Source of the DNA: Linepithema humile
Taxonomy: Eukaryota > Arthropoda > Insecta > Hymenoptera > Formicidae
Assembly (NCBI RefSeq): GCF_040581485.1
Contig: NC_090133.1
Location: forward strand, 14,942,001 to 15,006,000
Direction: 5' to 3'
DNA length: 64,000 bases
Below, piece after piece: positions 33,901 through 45,268 of this stretch. Both the position numbers and the translations under genes were made by a program. A model generated the notes under the pieces. That model ran no database searches, was not told where the DNA came from, and saw only the letters and a list, made by a program, of their open reading frames with translations. Every line of letters starts with the position of its first letter. Positions within the stretch are counted from its first letter, which is position 1.

Positions 33901-34154
33901 ACACGTAACATTAATTATAAATATTTAATAACATTTTAATTGTTAACTTTTTTACAGAACCCATTCCAACAAATTTCTATAAAATAACTTTTTCAATAAC
34001 ACATTTTTATAATTGCTATATGTATATGTTCCATAATATTAATAAATAAAAAATATTTTGGTTATTAACTCAAAAAAAGCACATTATTATTTCTAAAAAT
34101 AATTGAAGCCAAAACATAATATTGTATTAATTTATAAGACTATTAATAATTGAG

Positions 34155-35239
34155 GGCGCGGATCAAAGAACTCGCACTGCGCTCGAAATCGTGTAAAAGA
34201 ATTGTCCAAACGTCACAGAGCACGAAAATTTTAAAAGTTGTAAAATTAATTTTTTTTTAATATAGGCTTGTAGAGAATGACGAGACGGAACTTTTTTCTA
34301 TTTGCAGTTTTTTTATTAGATGCTTATTTTTAATAATAAAAATAAAAAACTGAAAAATTATTATCCCCAAATTCAATAAGATTTTAAGATATAAATCATA
34401 GTAATTTGGCCAAATTTTGTTGAAATTGTTTGAAATTTGGTATACGCATGCAGTATAGTCTAGCGATGCCTACAAAACAATAAAAAAGCTGAAAATCGTC
34501 TATTGTTTAATAATAACTAATTGCAAATTGAGGCCAATCGGTAACCACGTTTTTTTAGCTTCGCCGACAAAAAGTATCGAGGGAACTTGAAATTTGAAAC
34601 AACTTCCAGTGAGACATTTGTTCCTCACTATTGAAGGAAGATTTCTGGAAATTTTCAGATCGATTCATTGAAAATTTGCGGAAATATGCATTTTATAAAA
34701 AAACATGCGACGCCGCCAATGATAGCTCCGTGAGCGCTGGGCACCATCAGGCAGCGTACTCGCCGTTCGGTATTCCAGGACTCGATTTTATAATAATTTT
34801 TTAATGGTTATACATTTGAACAATCGCTCACTTCCCACGAAATATCGAAATAATAAACTATTATTTATACCTTAATTAAATACCTTCCTTAATTAAATAC
34901 TAATTAATTAAATACTTTTATTATTATTATTTCGAAATATTTTACATATACTCGAGAGACGCGGTTTCTAGGACGATAGTAATTTAACAAATAACAATAG
35001 TTAAAATTGTAAAAAATCATTATAAAATCGAGTCCTGGAAAGCCGAACGGCGAGTACGCTGCCTGATGGTGCCCAGCGCTCACGGAGCTATCATTGGCGA
35101 CGTCGCATGTTTTCTTATAAAATGCATATTTCCGCAAATTTTCAATGAATCGATCTGAAAATTTCCAGAAATCTTCCTTCAATAGTGAGGAACAAATGTC
35201 TCACTGGAAGTTGTTCCAAATTTCAAGTTCCCTCGATAC
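34155..35239. mobile_element. Foldback element, copy B (right arm truncated)
   Basis: The left arm 34155-34805 is complete and matches copy A's right arm from its GCGGATCAAAGAACTCGC end inward. The centre (34806-35010) is copy A's centre in reverse orientation. The right arm is cut at 35239, where another palindrome begins. It lies just upstream of the P-like transposase and may have replaced that gene's first exon. Between 33889 and 34154 nothing coding is seen. Confidence 0.8.
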
Positions 35240-35541
35240 GAAAAATATATGTTATATTTTTGGATATATGTACTTCCGAATGTCCCCTACTCTCGATCGA
35301 CATGAAATTTTATACATAAATACTATTTGATATGAGGAATAAAGTGCGCGTAGTCCCAACTTCGGTTTAAAAAAAAATTTTTTTTTTTAATTATTATTTT
35401 TTTAATTATTATTTTTTTAACATTATTTTGATAAATATTAATACGCACTTTATTCCTCACATCAAATAGTATTTATGTGTACAATTTCAGGTCGATCGGA
35501 AGTAGGGGACATTTAGAACTACACCCATATTTTTTATCTTT
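35238..35541. mobile_element. Foldback/MITE (~300 bp)
   Basis: GAATGTCCCCTACTCTCGAT and ACATAAATACTATTTGATAT on the left reappear in reverse complement on the right (ATCAAATAGTATTTATGTGT, GATCGGAAGTAGGGGACATT). The centre is a T-rich loop at about 35365-35420. It lies exactly where foldback B is broken. Confidence 0.75.
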
Positions 35542-35741
35542 GACACGAATTGAAATGAAATAATATAAATGTCTTGCGGTACTTTTTTCTACACGACGAC
35601 GGTATCGAATTACCGCGTCAGTGTATCGTGAATGTAAACACATGTAGTATCCGCTCTCTTCTCTTTTTCATCTTGCGAAGTCCGCTAGAACATTTGCCGC
35701 GATACGGCAACAGGATACCAGAAACAAACGCGGCTCATAGG

Positions 35742-36003
35742 CTGCAGTGGAGGAGATAAACACGAGCGAAAGGAGCGTACATGTGATACATTACGCTGTT
35801 TTCGCTTGTGTGTTTATCTCCTCTACTGCGCAATGTGGCCAGATTTGAGACGCAAACAGCAGCAGCAGGAATGAAGGGGTAACCGCAATAATGCGCAAGC
35901 CACGTACATGTGAAGCGCGGAGCTCATATGTATGTGGCTTGCACATGTGTGTGGTTATCCCTTTATTCCTGCTGCTGCTGTTGTGTTTCAAATCTAGCTA
36001 CAT
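35742..36003. repeat. Two adjacent long hairpins
   Basis: Hairpin 1 pairs GCAGTGGAGGAGATAAACAC (35742 on) with GTGTTTATCTCCTCTACTGC (to 35829). Hairpin 2 pairs ATGTGGCCAGATTTGAGACG...CAGCAGCAGGAATGAAGGGG (35832 on) with CCCTTTATTCCTGCTGCTGC...TCAAATCTAGCTACAT (to 36003). They are 2 bp apart. Each could be a small MITE, and together they form a strong cruciform-prone site upstream of the repeat-protein exons. Confidence 0.7.
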
Positions 36004-36057
36004 TGGCTACACTGCTACTGCCGTTAGAGATCACTCGTTTTTTGGCTGCCCAATTAG

Positions 36058-36471
36058 TGCATATCAGATGGACTAATTTCAAGAAAAGATCTTAGTGACG
36101 ACAATGATGTCGACGACGACGGGTACGAGCACGACGGTGCCGGTCTCAGTGACAACAATGACGTCGACGACGGCGGTTACGAGCACGGCGGTGCCGGTCC
36201 CGGTGACGACAATAACGTCAACGACGGCAGGTACGAGCACGGCGGTGCCGGTGCCGGTCCTGGTGACGACAATAACGTCGACGACGGCGGGTACGAGCAC
36301 GGCGGTGCCGGTCCCGGTGACGACAATGGCATCAACGACGGCAGGTACGAGCACGGCGGTGCCGGTCCCGGTGACGACAATGGCGTCAACGACGGCGGGT
36401 ACGAGCACGGCGGCAACGATGCTTACGGCGATGCCGGTGACAATGGACACACTACTTTCTTTAAATGTTAG
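36058..36471 (+). CDS. Candidate exon: 18-residue Gly/Asp repeat protein (family A)
   Basis: One frame, open from 36058 to TAG 36469-36471, encodes about six copies of an 18-residue unit like GDDNGINDGRYEHGGAGP, rich in Gly, Asp, Asn and Tyr. All three frames are open here because the unit is 54 bp; a Thr/Ser/Val/Pro reading also exists (from GTG 36095). I favour the GDDN frame for its unit conservation and because acidic residues also follow the equivalent start of the related gene at 45269-46188. Splice-acceptor-like ATTTCAAG or ATCTTAG lies just before the repeats, and no start codon exon was found. GC content is far above the surroundings. Confidence 0.4.
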   Translation, partial: CISDGLISRKDLSDDNDVDDDGYEHDGAGLSDNNDVDDGGYEHGGAGPGDDNNVNDGRYEHGGAGAGPGDDNNVDDGGYEHGGAGPGDDNGINDGRYEHGGAGPGDDNGVNDGGYEHGGNDAYGDAGDNGHTTFFKC

Positions 36472-36767
36472 TAACATTTGTTTATTTAAAATTTAATTTA
36501 ATAATTTTTCTTGATAAATTTATTAATAATTTGATTTAAAGTTTGACTTTAAAAAGAAATAGTTAAATAAATTATTAATGTATAAATATTAATGATTTAA
36601 TTAATGATTAAAAGAATTTATATACTTTTTGAATACGCAAAATATTTTGTATTAATTTTCTTAAAATTATAATTTTAAAATTAAAATATTCTAAATGCTT
36701 AATCTTTTAAAGATATGTAGTTATAAAAACATTTTTATGCAGATTCTATATGTACATTATATTTTAG

Positions 36768-36932
36768 GTACAACAATTAAAAAGGATAATAACAGAAGCA
36801 GTTCGTCGAGGAAGAGGAGGTAGGAGAAGAGGCAGGGGCAGAGGAAGAGGCCGGGACAGAGGAAGAGGCCGCGGCAGAGGAGGCAGAGGTGGACGAAATG
36901 GCGTCACTAATGTATATAATTATTACAACTGA
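36768..36932 (+). CDS. Candidate terminal exon with RGG/RG box (family A)
   Basis: After an acceptor (TATTTTAG, ending 36767) an open frame reads VQQLKRIITEAVRRGRGGRR followed by alternating RG/RGR units, then GGRNGVTNVYNYYN and TGA at 36930-36932. RGG/RG boxes commonly bind RNA. The organisation (repeat exon, AT-rich intron of about 300 bp, then a short Arg/Gly exon) mirrors the minus-strand gene at 45269-46188, whose third exon ends GRHRGRGRGR, and even the CAACAATTAA bases resemble that gene's last exon. The joining phase with the upstream exon is unresolved. Confidence 0.45.
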   Translation, partial: VQQLKRIITEAVRRGRGGRRRGRGRGRGRDRGRGRGRGGRGGRNGVTNVYNYYN

Positions 36933-37770
36933 CATTAATAAAAACTATTATACTTATTATACTTATATATTATACTTATACTTATTAATATACAGGGTGA
37001 GGCAAAAGTATGGAAACCCCCGAATAAGTTTTGAGGAAGGCATTTTACGAAAAAATGTTAAATACAAAAGTTTTAGGAAATTTCTCTGGCTTTTCAATGG
37101 TGACCTTGGATTTGACCTTGACCGTGACCTTGAAGGTCATATGAAGATCAAGTCCATTTTTTTAAATAGGAACCCCCATTTTTCATCGTAGATTCAGAAA
37201 GAGCGGAAAATTTTACATCGGAATATGACCTTGACCATGACCTTGAAGGTCATATCGAGGTCACAGCCATTTTTTCAAAAACGAGAACGTCTATTTTTAT
37301 CGTAATTTGGAAAATTTTAAGGTAAATGTTACATTAAGCTCCCCCCCCCCTCCACAAACAAGAGGGAGATGTTTTCCTATGTATTTTGACATGCTGATTT
37401 CAAATCCGGAGCAATTTTTTGGCACTGTTCAATAGGTTCCGAGAAAAACGTAAAAAATACCAAAAAAATTCCTAGAAGGCCCTTGTATTACATGTCAATT
37501 TAGTATGCCAAGGGGCCTTCTAGGAATTGGGACAAGTAGTTATCTATTGGTACTTTGGTCATTGGCGAAGTGCGAAGAAGTTCTAAAATTTATTTTCACG
37601 ATAATTGCATAGTCCTCCGAAAAGCAGAGTAACAATTCTTGTCAGGGTACCATAGTTAGTGAAGAATACGACACAGTAATTTTTGTAAGGTCCCTTTTGG
37701 GTTAATAAAAGATCACTTCAGTGTGACATTTTCTGTTTCCTTACTACTGTCTCTGGTAGTTTACTTCCAA

Positions 37771-39724
37771 ATGGCTTCTCTAACAGAGCAAGAAAGAATT
37801 TCTCTTTTAATGATGAGAGGTTGGGGGACAGGCAGAGATCGTACAATGAAGTTGTGGATTTATTTAATGCGACGTTCCGCGTTGGCGAAGCAGGTATTTC
37901 TAAGGGAACTGTTTCTAAAACTATTCGGCGATTTGAAGAAACTGGAAGTAATAAAAGTCGTCCAAAACCTGGACGGCCGAAATCCGAAACAAACAAAGAA
38001 CATCAATTTGAAGTAGCCCTATCATTCGTTGAAATCGTAGATTATCTACTAGAAATGGAGCTCGACAGCTTGGAATGAGTCAACGTTCAGTTCTTAGGAA
38101 TTTAAAACACGTAAAATTTCATCCTTACAAAATTCATCTTCACCAAGAGTTAAGAGGGAACACCAGGGTGACGGCCGAAAAAAAAGGCTATTTTCGTGAA
38201 TTTTTTTTTCATTATCTAATAGTTTGTTTAATTTATAAACTATATATGTTAAAAGTACATACTTATATTATGTTACAAAAAAAATTTCATAAAATAATAT
38301 TCATATTTATAATAACTATGGTGATTGATGTGCACCTCGTCTGAAAAAACATGGGTGCACGGGCGCTCGTGCTGCATCTGAACGGGAGCTCTGAAATAAA
38401 TTTTTTAAATTGTGATTTAAAGTATATGAATGTAGTTTTAGTTGCACGTACGGATTTTTTGATAAAATAATTTTTGACAAAATGGCACTGTTTAAAAAAA
38501 AAGTTTTCGATTTTTCAACAAAAATTCGTTACTTCTTTAATTGTTTTTCAAAAACTAATATTCCGATTGAAAAATCCGTACGTGCAACTGAAGACAATTT
38601 TGTTGTAAACATTCTGTCCAAATTTCAAGTTATTCGGATAAAAATTGGCCGAGATATGAGAGCGCCCAGTTACGAAAACGTGGTTTCGAGAAAAACGCGT
38701 TTAAAGTTTTACAACTAATTGGTTCATATAAAACGATAAAATTTTGTAACGAACCAAAGTGCGTCCAATCCGGGTGCATATGAAGTGCCTTCTGAAGCAA
38801 TAGCTAGTTCTTCGGCTTCGTTTCTGCTTTGCTTTCTTCACAATCAAGGGGACTGCCGAATCTTTTCAGGTAGCGCGCGGCCGGTTCTACTAGCGGCATC
38901 TGACCAAGTTCTACTCTATGAGATATTTACTATAGTTCCGTTACGAATTTCACCATAATATTATAGGGACATATTTTTAAGACTTCAAACATCACAAAAA
39001 TGCAAAAAAAAAAAAATCGATTTTTTGAAACCGTCACCGTGGTGTTCCCCCTTAAATGAAGATGATTTTGACCGTCCAGTGCAATTTTGTGAAATTATGA
39101 TGGATAGAATTCATCAGGATCCTAATTTTCTGCACCTTATCGCTTTTACAGATGAATCCACATTTCAACTTAATGGGGAAATTAATCGTCAGGTATTGGA
39201 GCGATGAAAATCCTCATTGGCTACTTGAAGCTCATACACAAACACCACAAAAGTTGAATGTATGGACAGGCTTAATTAGAGATTGAATAATTGGGCCTTT
39301 TTTTATACAAGGCAATTTGGATGGAGAAAAATATCTGGATTTGCTCATAAACGACATCGTTCCAGCTATACAAGAAATAACTGGCGATGATTTTAATGAG
39401 GTTTGGTTCCAACAAGACGGTGCACCACCGCATTATCGAAATATTGTAAGAGATTACTTGAATGTTACATTCCCGAATCGGTGGATAGGTCGGAGAGGAA
39501 CAATCGAATGGCCAGCAAGGTCCCCTGACCTGGCTCCACCTGACTTTTTTCTTCGGGGTTACATAAAAAGTAAAGTTTACATAACCCAACCTCGTGATTT
39601 AGCAGAATTGAGACAGCGAATCGTAAATGTTTGCCCACAAATACCGCCTGAAATGGTGTTCAGTGCTATTGAGAATTTTTATATTCGACTAGGGCGCTGC
39701 CCTAGTCGATGGAAGACACTTTGA
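37771..39724 (+). pseudogene. Mariner-type transposase, DUF4817-like N-terminus, interrupted
   Basis: The ATG at 37771 starts MASLTEQERISLLMMRGW, the N-terminal helix-turn-helix seen in DUF4817-type transposases. A frame change at about 37822 leads to GDRQRSYNEVVDLFNATF and a GRPKSE hook. Another frame change near 38066 gives GMSQRSVLRNLK...HLHQEL, where the TTAA element interrupts. After it come NEDDFDRPVQFCEIMM, catalytic D in FTDESTF, a frame change near 39200, D in WFQQDGAPPHY, and D in SPDLAPPDFFLRGY. Counting between the last two catalytic Asp gives 41 residues, i.e. the DD41D (rosa-like) group. The copy is dead. Confidence 0.85.
38154..39051. mobile_element. piggyBac-type non-autonomous element with TTAA target duplication
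   Basis: The insert starts GAGGGAACACCAGGGTGACGG and ends with the reverse complement of GGGGGAACACCACGGTGACGG. TTAA flanks both sides (38150-38153, 39052-39055). Deleting the insert with one TTAA joins HLHQEL to NEDDFDRP in frame in the mariner transposase, proving the boundaries. The 898-bp interior has no transposase. It contains a smaller inverted pair around GTTGCACGTACGGATTTTT (about 38449 and 38590). Confidence 0.9.
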
Positions 39725-39828
39725 AGTCGATGGAAGACACTTTGAACACTTGCCTTAAGAGTGTCCTTAAAGGCATCGATCACGCCACGGTGGTGGGTTT
39801 GAAAGCTTCAGACCGGAAACGATCGCAT

Positions 39829-39833
<5 letters not shown>

Positions 39834-39892
<59 letters not shown>

Positions 39893-39898
39893 GCGCGC
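39834..39898 (+). repeat. (AC)n-(GC)n microsatellite
   Basis: A run of about 20 AC units passes directly into about 10 GC units, just after the mariner transposase. The alternating purine-pyrimidine GC block is Z-DNA-prone. Confidence 0.9.
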
Positions 39899-40570
39899 TG
39901 GACAAGAGTTCACCTTCACGCGGTGTCCGGTGATAACAGGCATTCCTGGTTAACGAACTCACTTACATACAATTTTTTTGGTATTTTTTACGTTTTTCTC
40001 GGAACCTATTGAACAGTGCCAAAAAATTGCTCCGGATTTGAAATCAGCATGTCAAAATACATAGAAAAACATATCTTCCTCTCGTTTGTGGAGGGGGGGG
40101 GGGGGAGCTTAATGTGACATTTATCTTAAAACTTTCCAAATGTACGATAAAAATAAACGTTCTCGTTTTTTGAAAAAATGGCCGTGACCTCGATATGACC
40201 TTCAAGGTCATGGTCAAGGTCATATTCCGATGTAAAATTTTCCGCTCTTTTTGAATCTACGATGAAAAATAGGGGTTCCTATTTAAAAAAATGGACTTGA
40301 TCTTCATATGACCTTCAAGGTCACGGTCAAGGTCATATTCCGATGTAAAATTTTCCGCTCTTTCTGAATCTACGATGAAAAATGGGGGTTCCTATTTAAA
40401 AAAATGGACTTGACCTTCATATGACCTTCAAGGTCACGGTCAAGGTCAAATCCAAGGTCACCATTGAAAAGCCAGAGAAATTTCCTAAAACTTTTGTATT
40501 TAACATTTTTTTGTAAAATGCCTTCCTCAAAACTTATTCGGGGGTTTCCATACTTTTGCCTCACCCTGTA

Positions 40571-41141
40571 TATTATACTTATTAATAGATATAACATATA
40601 TTATATTTATACAGGCATACATAACATACACACACACATACACACACAAAGTTACAAATTAGATATTTTTCTGTAAACATTAAACATTTTTATAATAAAT
40701 AAATGTTAACTTTTTTATGAGAATAAAAAATTACTATTATATAATAATTTTATTTATAAAAAAGTTGTTCTATTTTTCCTTTTTCTCATCTTCTTTCCGC
40801 TTTTTCAATTTTTCCCTTCCCTCTCTTTTTCTCTCTTTATTTTTTAAAATTATATTTTTTTTATTAAAATGGACGAAATTAGTAGCTAAAAGAAATAAAT
40901 AAGATAGAGAATAAATAAAACAATTATAACGTAAAATTTGTTTCTTATTGAATATTTCTATTTCTTTTTTTTTAATATCTCTTGTCCAATGTGCAGCAGC
41001 TCTTATGTTAACGTGAATAAAATCGAATAGCGCATCATATTAATACCTTTGGGTTCTATTCTATTTTTTTTGCAATATGCCTTCAATTCTTATATAAAAA
41101 AAATTTAAGTACTTTATATTATGTATATATATATATATACA
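40571..41141. other. AT-rich spacer, no genes
   Basis: Contains a short (CA)n run near 40625-40648, a T/C-rich tract at about 40770-40850 and a (TA)n run before 41141. No supported gene or RNA. Confidence 0.5.
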
Positions 41142-42004
41142 CAAGGTGAATAAAAAAGTACTGGAACTCCAGAATATCTCTAAAAATATGAGTTTTATAA
41201 AAAAATGTTTCAAATAAAAGTTGTAAGATTTAAAAAGACCTATTTATTGATCTTATCAGTTTGACCTTGGGTGGAAAGGCTTCGGAGATTTGAAGGTCTT
41301 CATTTTTGTAAACGGAACCATCCTAATTTTTTTATAGAAATTGATTCTTCGCAATATTCGGCGTAAAAAGTTATAAATATAGGATGGCCAAAAATTGAAC
41401 AGTTTACGAGATATTTTATATTTTAATTAGACATAATTTTACTCAAATTATGAAATATCTCGTCAAATATTCATTTTTCAATCCTACCTCAACACTTTTA
41501 TGCACAAAATAATGAGAGGAATCGATTGGTGTAAAAAAAATACATAGTTGTTTTTAAGAAAAAAATATATTATTTCAGCTACATATTTTTTCTGAAAAAC
41601 AATTATGTGTTTACACCAATCGATTCCTCTCATTATTTTGTGCATAAAAGTGTTAAGGTAAGATTGAAAAATGAATATTTGACGAGATATTTCATAATTT
41701 GTGTAAAATTATGTCTAATTAAAGTATAAAATATCTCGTAAACTGTTCAATTTTTGGCCATCTTATTTTTATAACATTTTACGCCGAATATTGCAAGGAA
41801 TCGATTGATATAAAAAAATTAGGATAGTTCCGTTTAAAAAAATTAAGATGACCTTTAAATCTCCGACGCGTCTCTACCTAAGGTCAAATTGATAAGATCA
41901 GTAAATAGATCTTTTTAAATCCAACAACTTTTATCTGAAACATTTTTTTATAAAACTCATATTTTTAGAGATATTCTGGAGTTCCAGTACTTTTTTATTC
42001 ACCT

Positions 42005-42006
<2 letters not shown>
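41142..42006. mobile_element. Foldback/MITE (CAAGGTGAATAAAAAAGTAC ends)
   Basis: The two ends are perfect reverse complements for more than 20 bp and the arms pair to a centre near 41575. The arm motifs (GACCTTGGGTGGA, GATTTGAAGGTC, AGGATGGCCAAAAATTGAAC) are shared with the foldbacks at 48104-49095 and 49110-49935, so these form one family. A (TA)n run (42007-42043) separates it from the 21 kb unit. Confidence 0.85.
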
Positions 42007-42042
<36 letters not shown>

Positions 42043-42046
<4 letters not shown>

Positions 42047-45000
42047 GAGACGCGGTAGTGTCTCCGGCCAAGTTCAAAAAACGACACTACTAAGTCAGGA
42101 AAAGAATCTCTGGCAAAGTTCAGAAAATGACACTACTAAGTCTCTTATCCTGCGCGCACAAAGTCGACTTTTCGGGGGTTTGTAGCAACTAAAATATAAA
42201 AAATTTTATAAAAACACATAGTATATCCTTAAAGGCGGCATCGCCACGACTAATTTAAGCCAAAAAAAATTTAAATTGGTCCAGCCGTTTCAGAGATACA
42301 AGCGGTCAAAAAGTGATGTTGGTAATGCAAAAAATTAAGAAACGTCGTCTCCTTATTCTTCTCCTCTGTCCGCAGGGACGAATGAAGAATTTACGGGGCC
42401 CAGAGTATTATCATTATCATTAAAATTTACGGGAATTTCTCGCACCAGGTGCCAAGAGTCGACGATTTCGACTTCCCCGAGTTGCGCTACGGGAATTTCT
42501 CGCACCAGGTGTCAAGGGTCGACGAATTCGACTTTCGCGAGTTGCGCTACAGGAATTTTTCGCACTAGGTGCAAAGGGTCGACGAATTCGATTTCCCCGA
42601 GTTGCGCTACGGGAATTCCTTGCACCAGGTGTCAAGGTTCGACGAATTCGACTTTTGCGAGTTGCGCTACGAGAATTTTTCGCACCTGGTGCCAAGGGTC
42701 GTCGAATTCAATTTCCCCGAGTTGCGCTACGAAAATTCCTCGCACCAGGTGTCAAGGGTCGACGAATTCGACTTTCGCGAGTTGCGCTACAGGAATTTTT
42801 CGCACTAGGTGCAAAGGGTCGACGAATTCGATTTCCCCGAGTTGCGCTACGGGAATTCCTTGCACCAGGTGTCAAGGTTCGACGAATTCGACTTTTGCGA
42901 GTTGCGCTACGAGAATTTTTCGCACCTGGTGCCAAGGGTCGTCGAATTCAATTTCCCCGAGTTGCGCTACGAAAATTCCTCGCACCAGGTGTCAAGGGTC
43001 GACGAATTCGACTTTCGCGAGTTGCGCTACAGGAATTTTTCGCACTAGGTGCAAAGGGTCGACGAATTCGACTTCCCCGAGTTGCGCTACGGGAATTCCT
43101 TGCACCAGGTGTCAAGGTTCGACGAATTTGACTTTTGCGAGTTGCGCTACGAGAATTTTTCGCACCTGGTGCCAAGGGTCGTCGAATTCAATTTCCCCGA
43201 GTTGCGCTACGAAAATTCCTCGCACCAGGTGTCAAGGGTCGACGAATTCGACTTTTGCGAGTTGCGCTACAGGAATTTTTCGCACTAGGTGCAAAGGGTC
43301 GACGAATTCGACTTCCCCGAGTTGCGCTACGGGAATTCCTTGCACCAGGTGTCAAGGGTCGACGAATTCGACTTTTGCGAGTTGCGCTACGAGAATTTTT
43401 CGCACCTGGTGCCAAAGGTCGTCGAATTCAATTTCCCCGAGTTGCGCTACGAAAATTCCTCGCACCAGGTATCAAGGGTCGACGAATTTGACTTTCGTGA
43501 GTTGCGCTACAGGAATTTTTCGCACTAGGTGCAAAGAGTCGACGAATTCGACTTCCCCGAGTTGCGCTACGGGAATTCCTTGCACCAGGTATCAAGGTTC
43601 AACAAATTCGACTTCCCCAAGTTGCACTACGAAAATTTCGCACACGAAAGAGAGAGAGAGAGAGAGAGAGAGAAATATGACATATTTTGATATAAAATCT
43701 AAAATCTCTTAAAATATTTAGTTATCGATAATCTTACCGTAATATTTTTATGCACAGAATAATAAAACAAATCAATACGTGTAAAAAACCCATTATTTGA
43801 AGAAAAAGTATGCAATTTACAATGTACTTTTTTAACAATTATGCGTTTTCTTTATACCACTTGATTCTCATTATTCTAATCATAAAAGTATTACGGTAAG
43901 ATTATCCAGAACTTAATATTTTTAGAGATATTTTAATTTAAATTTTATATCAAAATATGTCAGATTAAGATATAAAATAACTCGAAAAGTATTAAAAAAA
44001 ACTTCTGAAAAGTATGAAAAAAAAAATTATGTTCTTTAATCTTGTTAATAATATTTTATTAACAAATAAACTGCCATATAATAGAATTTTATTAGTATTA
44101 ATGAACGAAGAACATCTCATCGACGTTGACATCGATCCAGTCGCAAAACTTATAATTTAAATAATTTAATTAATATGTTATTAAGTTAATATAAATGTTA
44201 CATTCAAAATGTAGAAAAATAATTTAAATTTTGTCACATAATTAATTTTGTACATTTCTGTACATTTTTATATTAACTTAATTACATATTAACTAAACTA
44301 TTTTACATTATAACACGTCTTGTGTTTTATATAGCATTTAAGTCATGTGAAACAGATGTTTCATTGATAATATTAAAAAATAACTAATAATATAAGTATT
44401 GCGTTTGATATATCACAATTACGCTAGATGAAACATAATTAGTGTCATTTGAATGTTCTAACTACATTATTTTATGTTTAACATGTCTTTGATATCATAT
44501 CATAGTTTTTTTCGCATATTTTGTAAAAATTTTAACATAACCGTGATATGAAGCCAAAGATATATTTCATATCAGCTATCCATAACTTTATATGAATGGG
44601 GCAGTTAAATCAAAGACATGTTACAACTAAAAATAGTTTAATTTGAATATTTGAAATAAAACATAAGTATTGCGTTTGATATCACAATTACGCTAAATGA
44701 AACATAATAAGTGTCGTTTCGAATGTTTTAACTAAATTATTTTATGTTTAACATGTCTTTGATTTGATATTATAGTTTTATTTCGTATATTTTGTAAAAA
44801 TTTTAACAAAACTGTAATATCAAACCAAAGATATTTTATATCAGCTATCCACGGCTTTATATCAATGGGGCAGTCAAACCGAAGACATGTTACAACAAAA
44901 AATAGTTTAGTTTGAATATTCGAAATAAAACATCTGTTTCACAAAATGTAAGTGTGATACAAAATACTTGTGTTAGAATGTAAGATAATTTAGTTAATAT

Positions 45001-45210
45001 ACAACTGACTTAATATAAATGTTACATCTAAAATGTGCAAAAATAATTGAAAAATAATCTCAATTTTGTCACATAATTAATTTTGTGCATTAATATTAAC
45101 TTAATTACATAGTAACTAAATTATTTCGCATTCTAACACAAGTATTTTGTCACATCACACTTACATTCTGTGAAACAGATGTTTTATTGGTAATATTAGA
45201 AAATAACTAA
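42043..45210. repeat. Left arm of the giant inverted repeat
   Basis: In order: a hairpin tip; ~370 bp with two copies of GACACTACTAAGTC; the 60-bp satellite (20 units); a GA run (43650-43672); a palindromic AT-rich block (43676-43990); and an AT-rich block carrying an exon-like MNEEHLIDVDIDPVAKL segment (44101-44155). The last part is two ~400-bp repeats related to exon 3 of the neighbouring gene (ATATCAGCTATCCA...GGGGCAG). All of it reappears inverted at 60215-63016. Confidence 0.85.
42430..43640 (+). repeat. 60-bp satellite, ~20 units
   Basis: Units of exactly 60 bp share GAGTTGCGCTACGGGAATTC, then TCGCACCAGGTGTCAAGGGTCG and ACGAATTCGACTT. Variants alternate in a higher-order pattern of about four units (240 bp: ...CTTTCGC, ...TTTCCCC, ...CTTTTGC, ...CAATTTC). 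Since 60 is a multiple of three, several frames stay open on both strands. These are not treated as genes. EcoRI-type GAATTC and SalI-type GTCGAC sites recur each unit. Confidence 0.95.
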
Positions 45211-45268
45211 AAAAAATTTTTTCTTGAGCGATGCGACGAGCCGCTTGAACACCATGACTTGATAATAC

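Larger units (their letters stand above)
36993..40568 (+). mobile_element. Tc1/mariner-type element (DD41D spacing) with ~480-600-bp inverted arms
   Basis: The element begins CAGGGTGAGGCAAAAGTATG and ends with the reverse complement (CATACTTTTGCCTCACCCTG), flanked by TA at 36991-36992 and 40569-40570. The arms run inward to about 37472 and about 39966. The right arm is longer because a ~118-bp block (TCATATTCCGATGTAAAATT...) is duplicated. GACCTTGAAGGTCA motifs recur in the arms. The interior carries a broken transposase (37771-39724) that is itself split by a TTAA element (38154-39051). A small hairpin of TTCCTAGAAGGCCCTTG and its complement lies at 37468-37532. Confidence 0.85.

Noticed and set aside
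38482..38718. A 78-codon frame inside the TTAA element
   Set aside because: Too short and unlike a piggyBac transposase. It overlaps an internal inverted repeat.
42420..43712. Multiple overlapping frames of 75-194 codons in the 60-bp satellite
   Set aside because: The unit length is a multiple of three and stop-free in several frames on both strands. Frames repeat with the satellite and have no conserved start or end.
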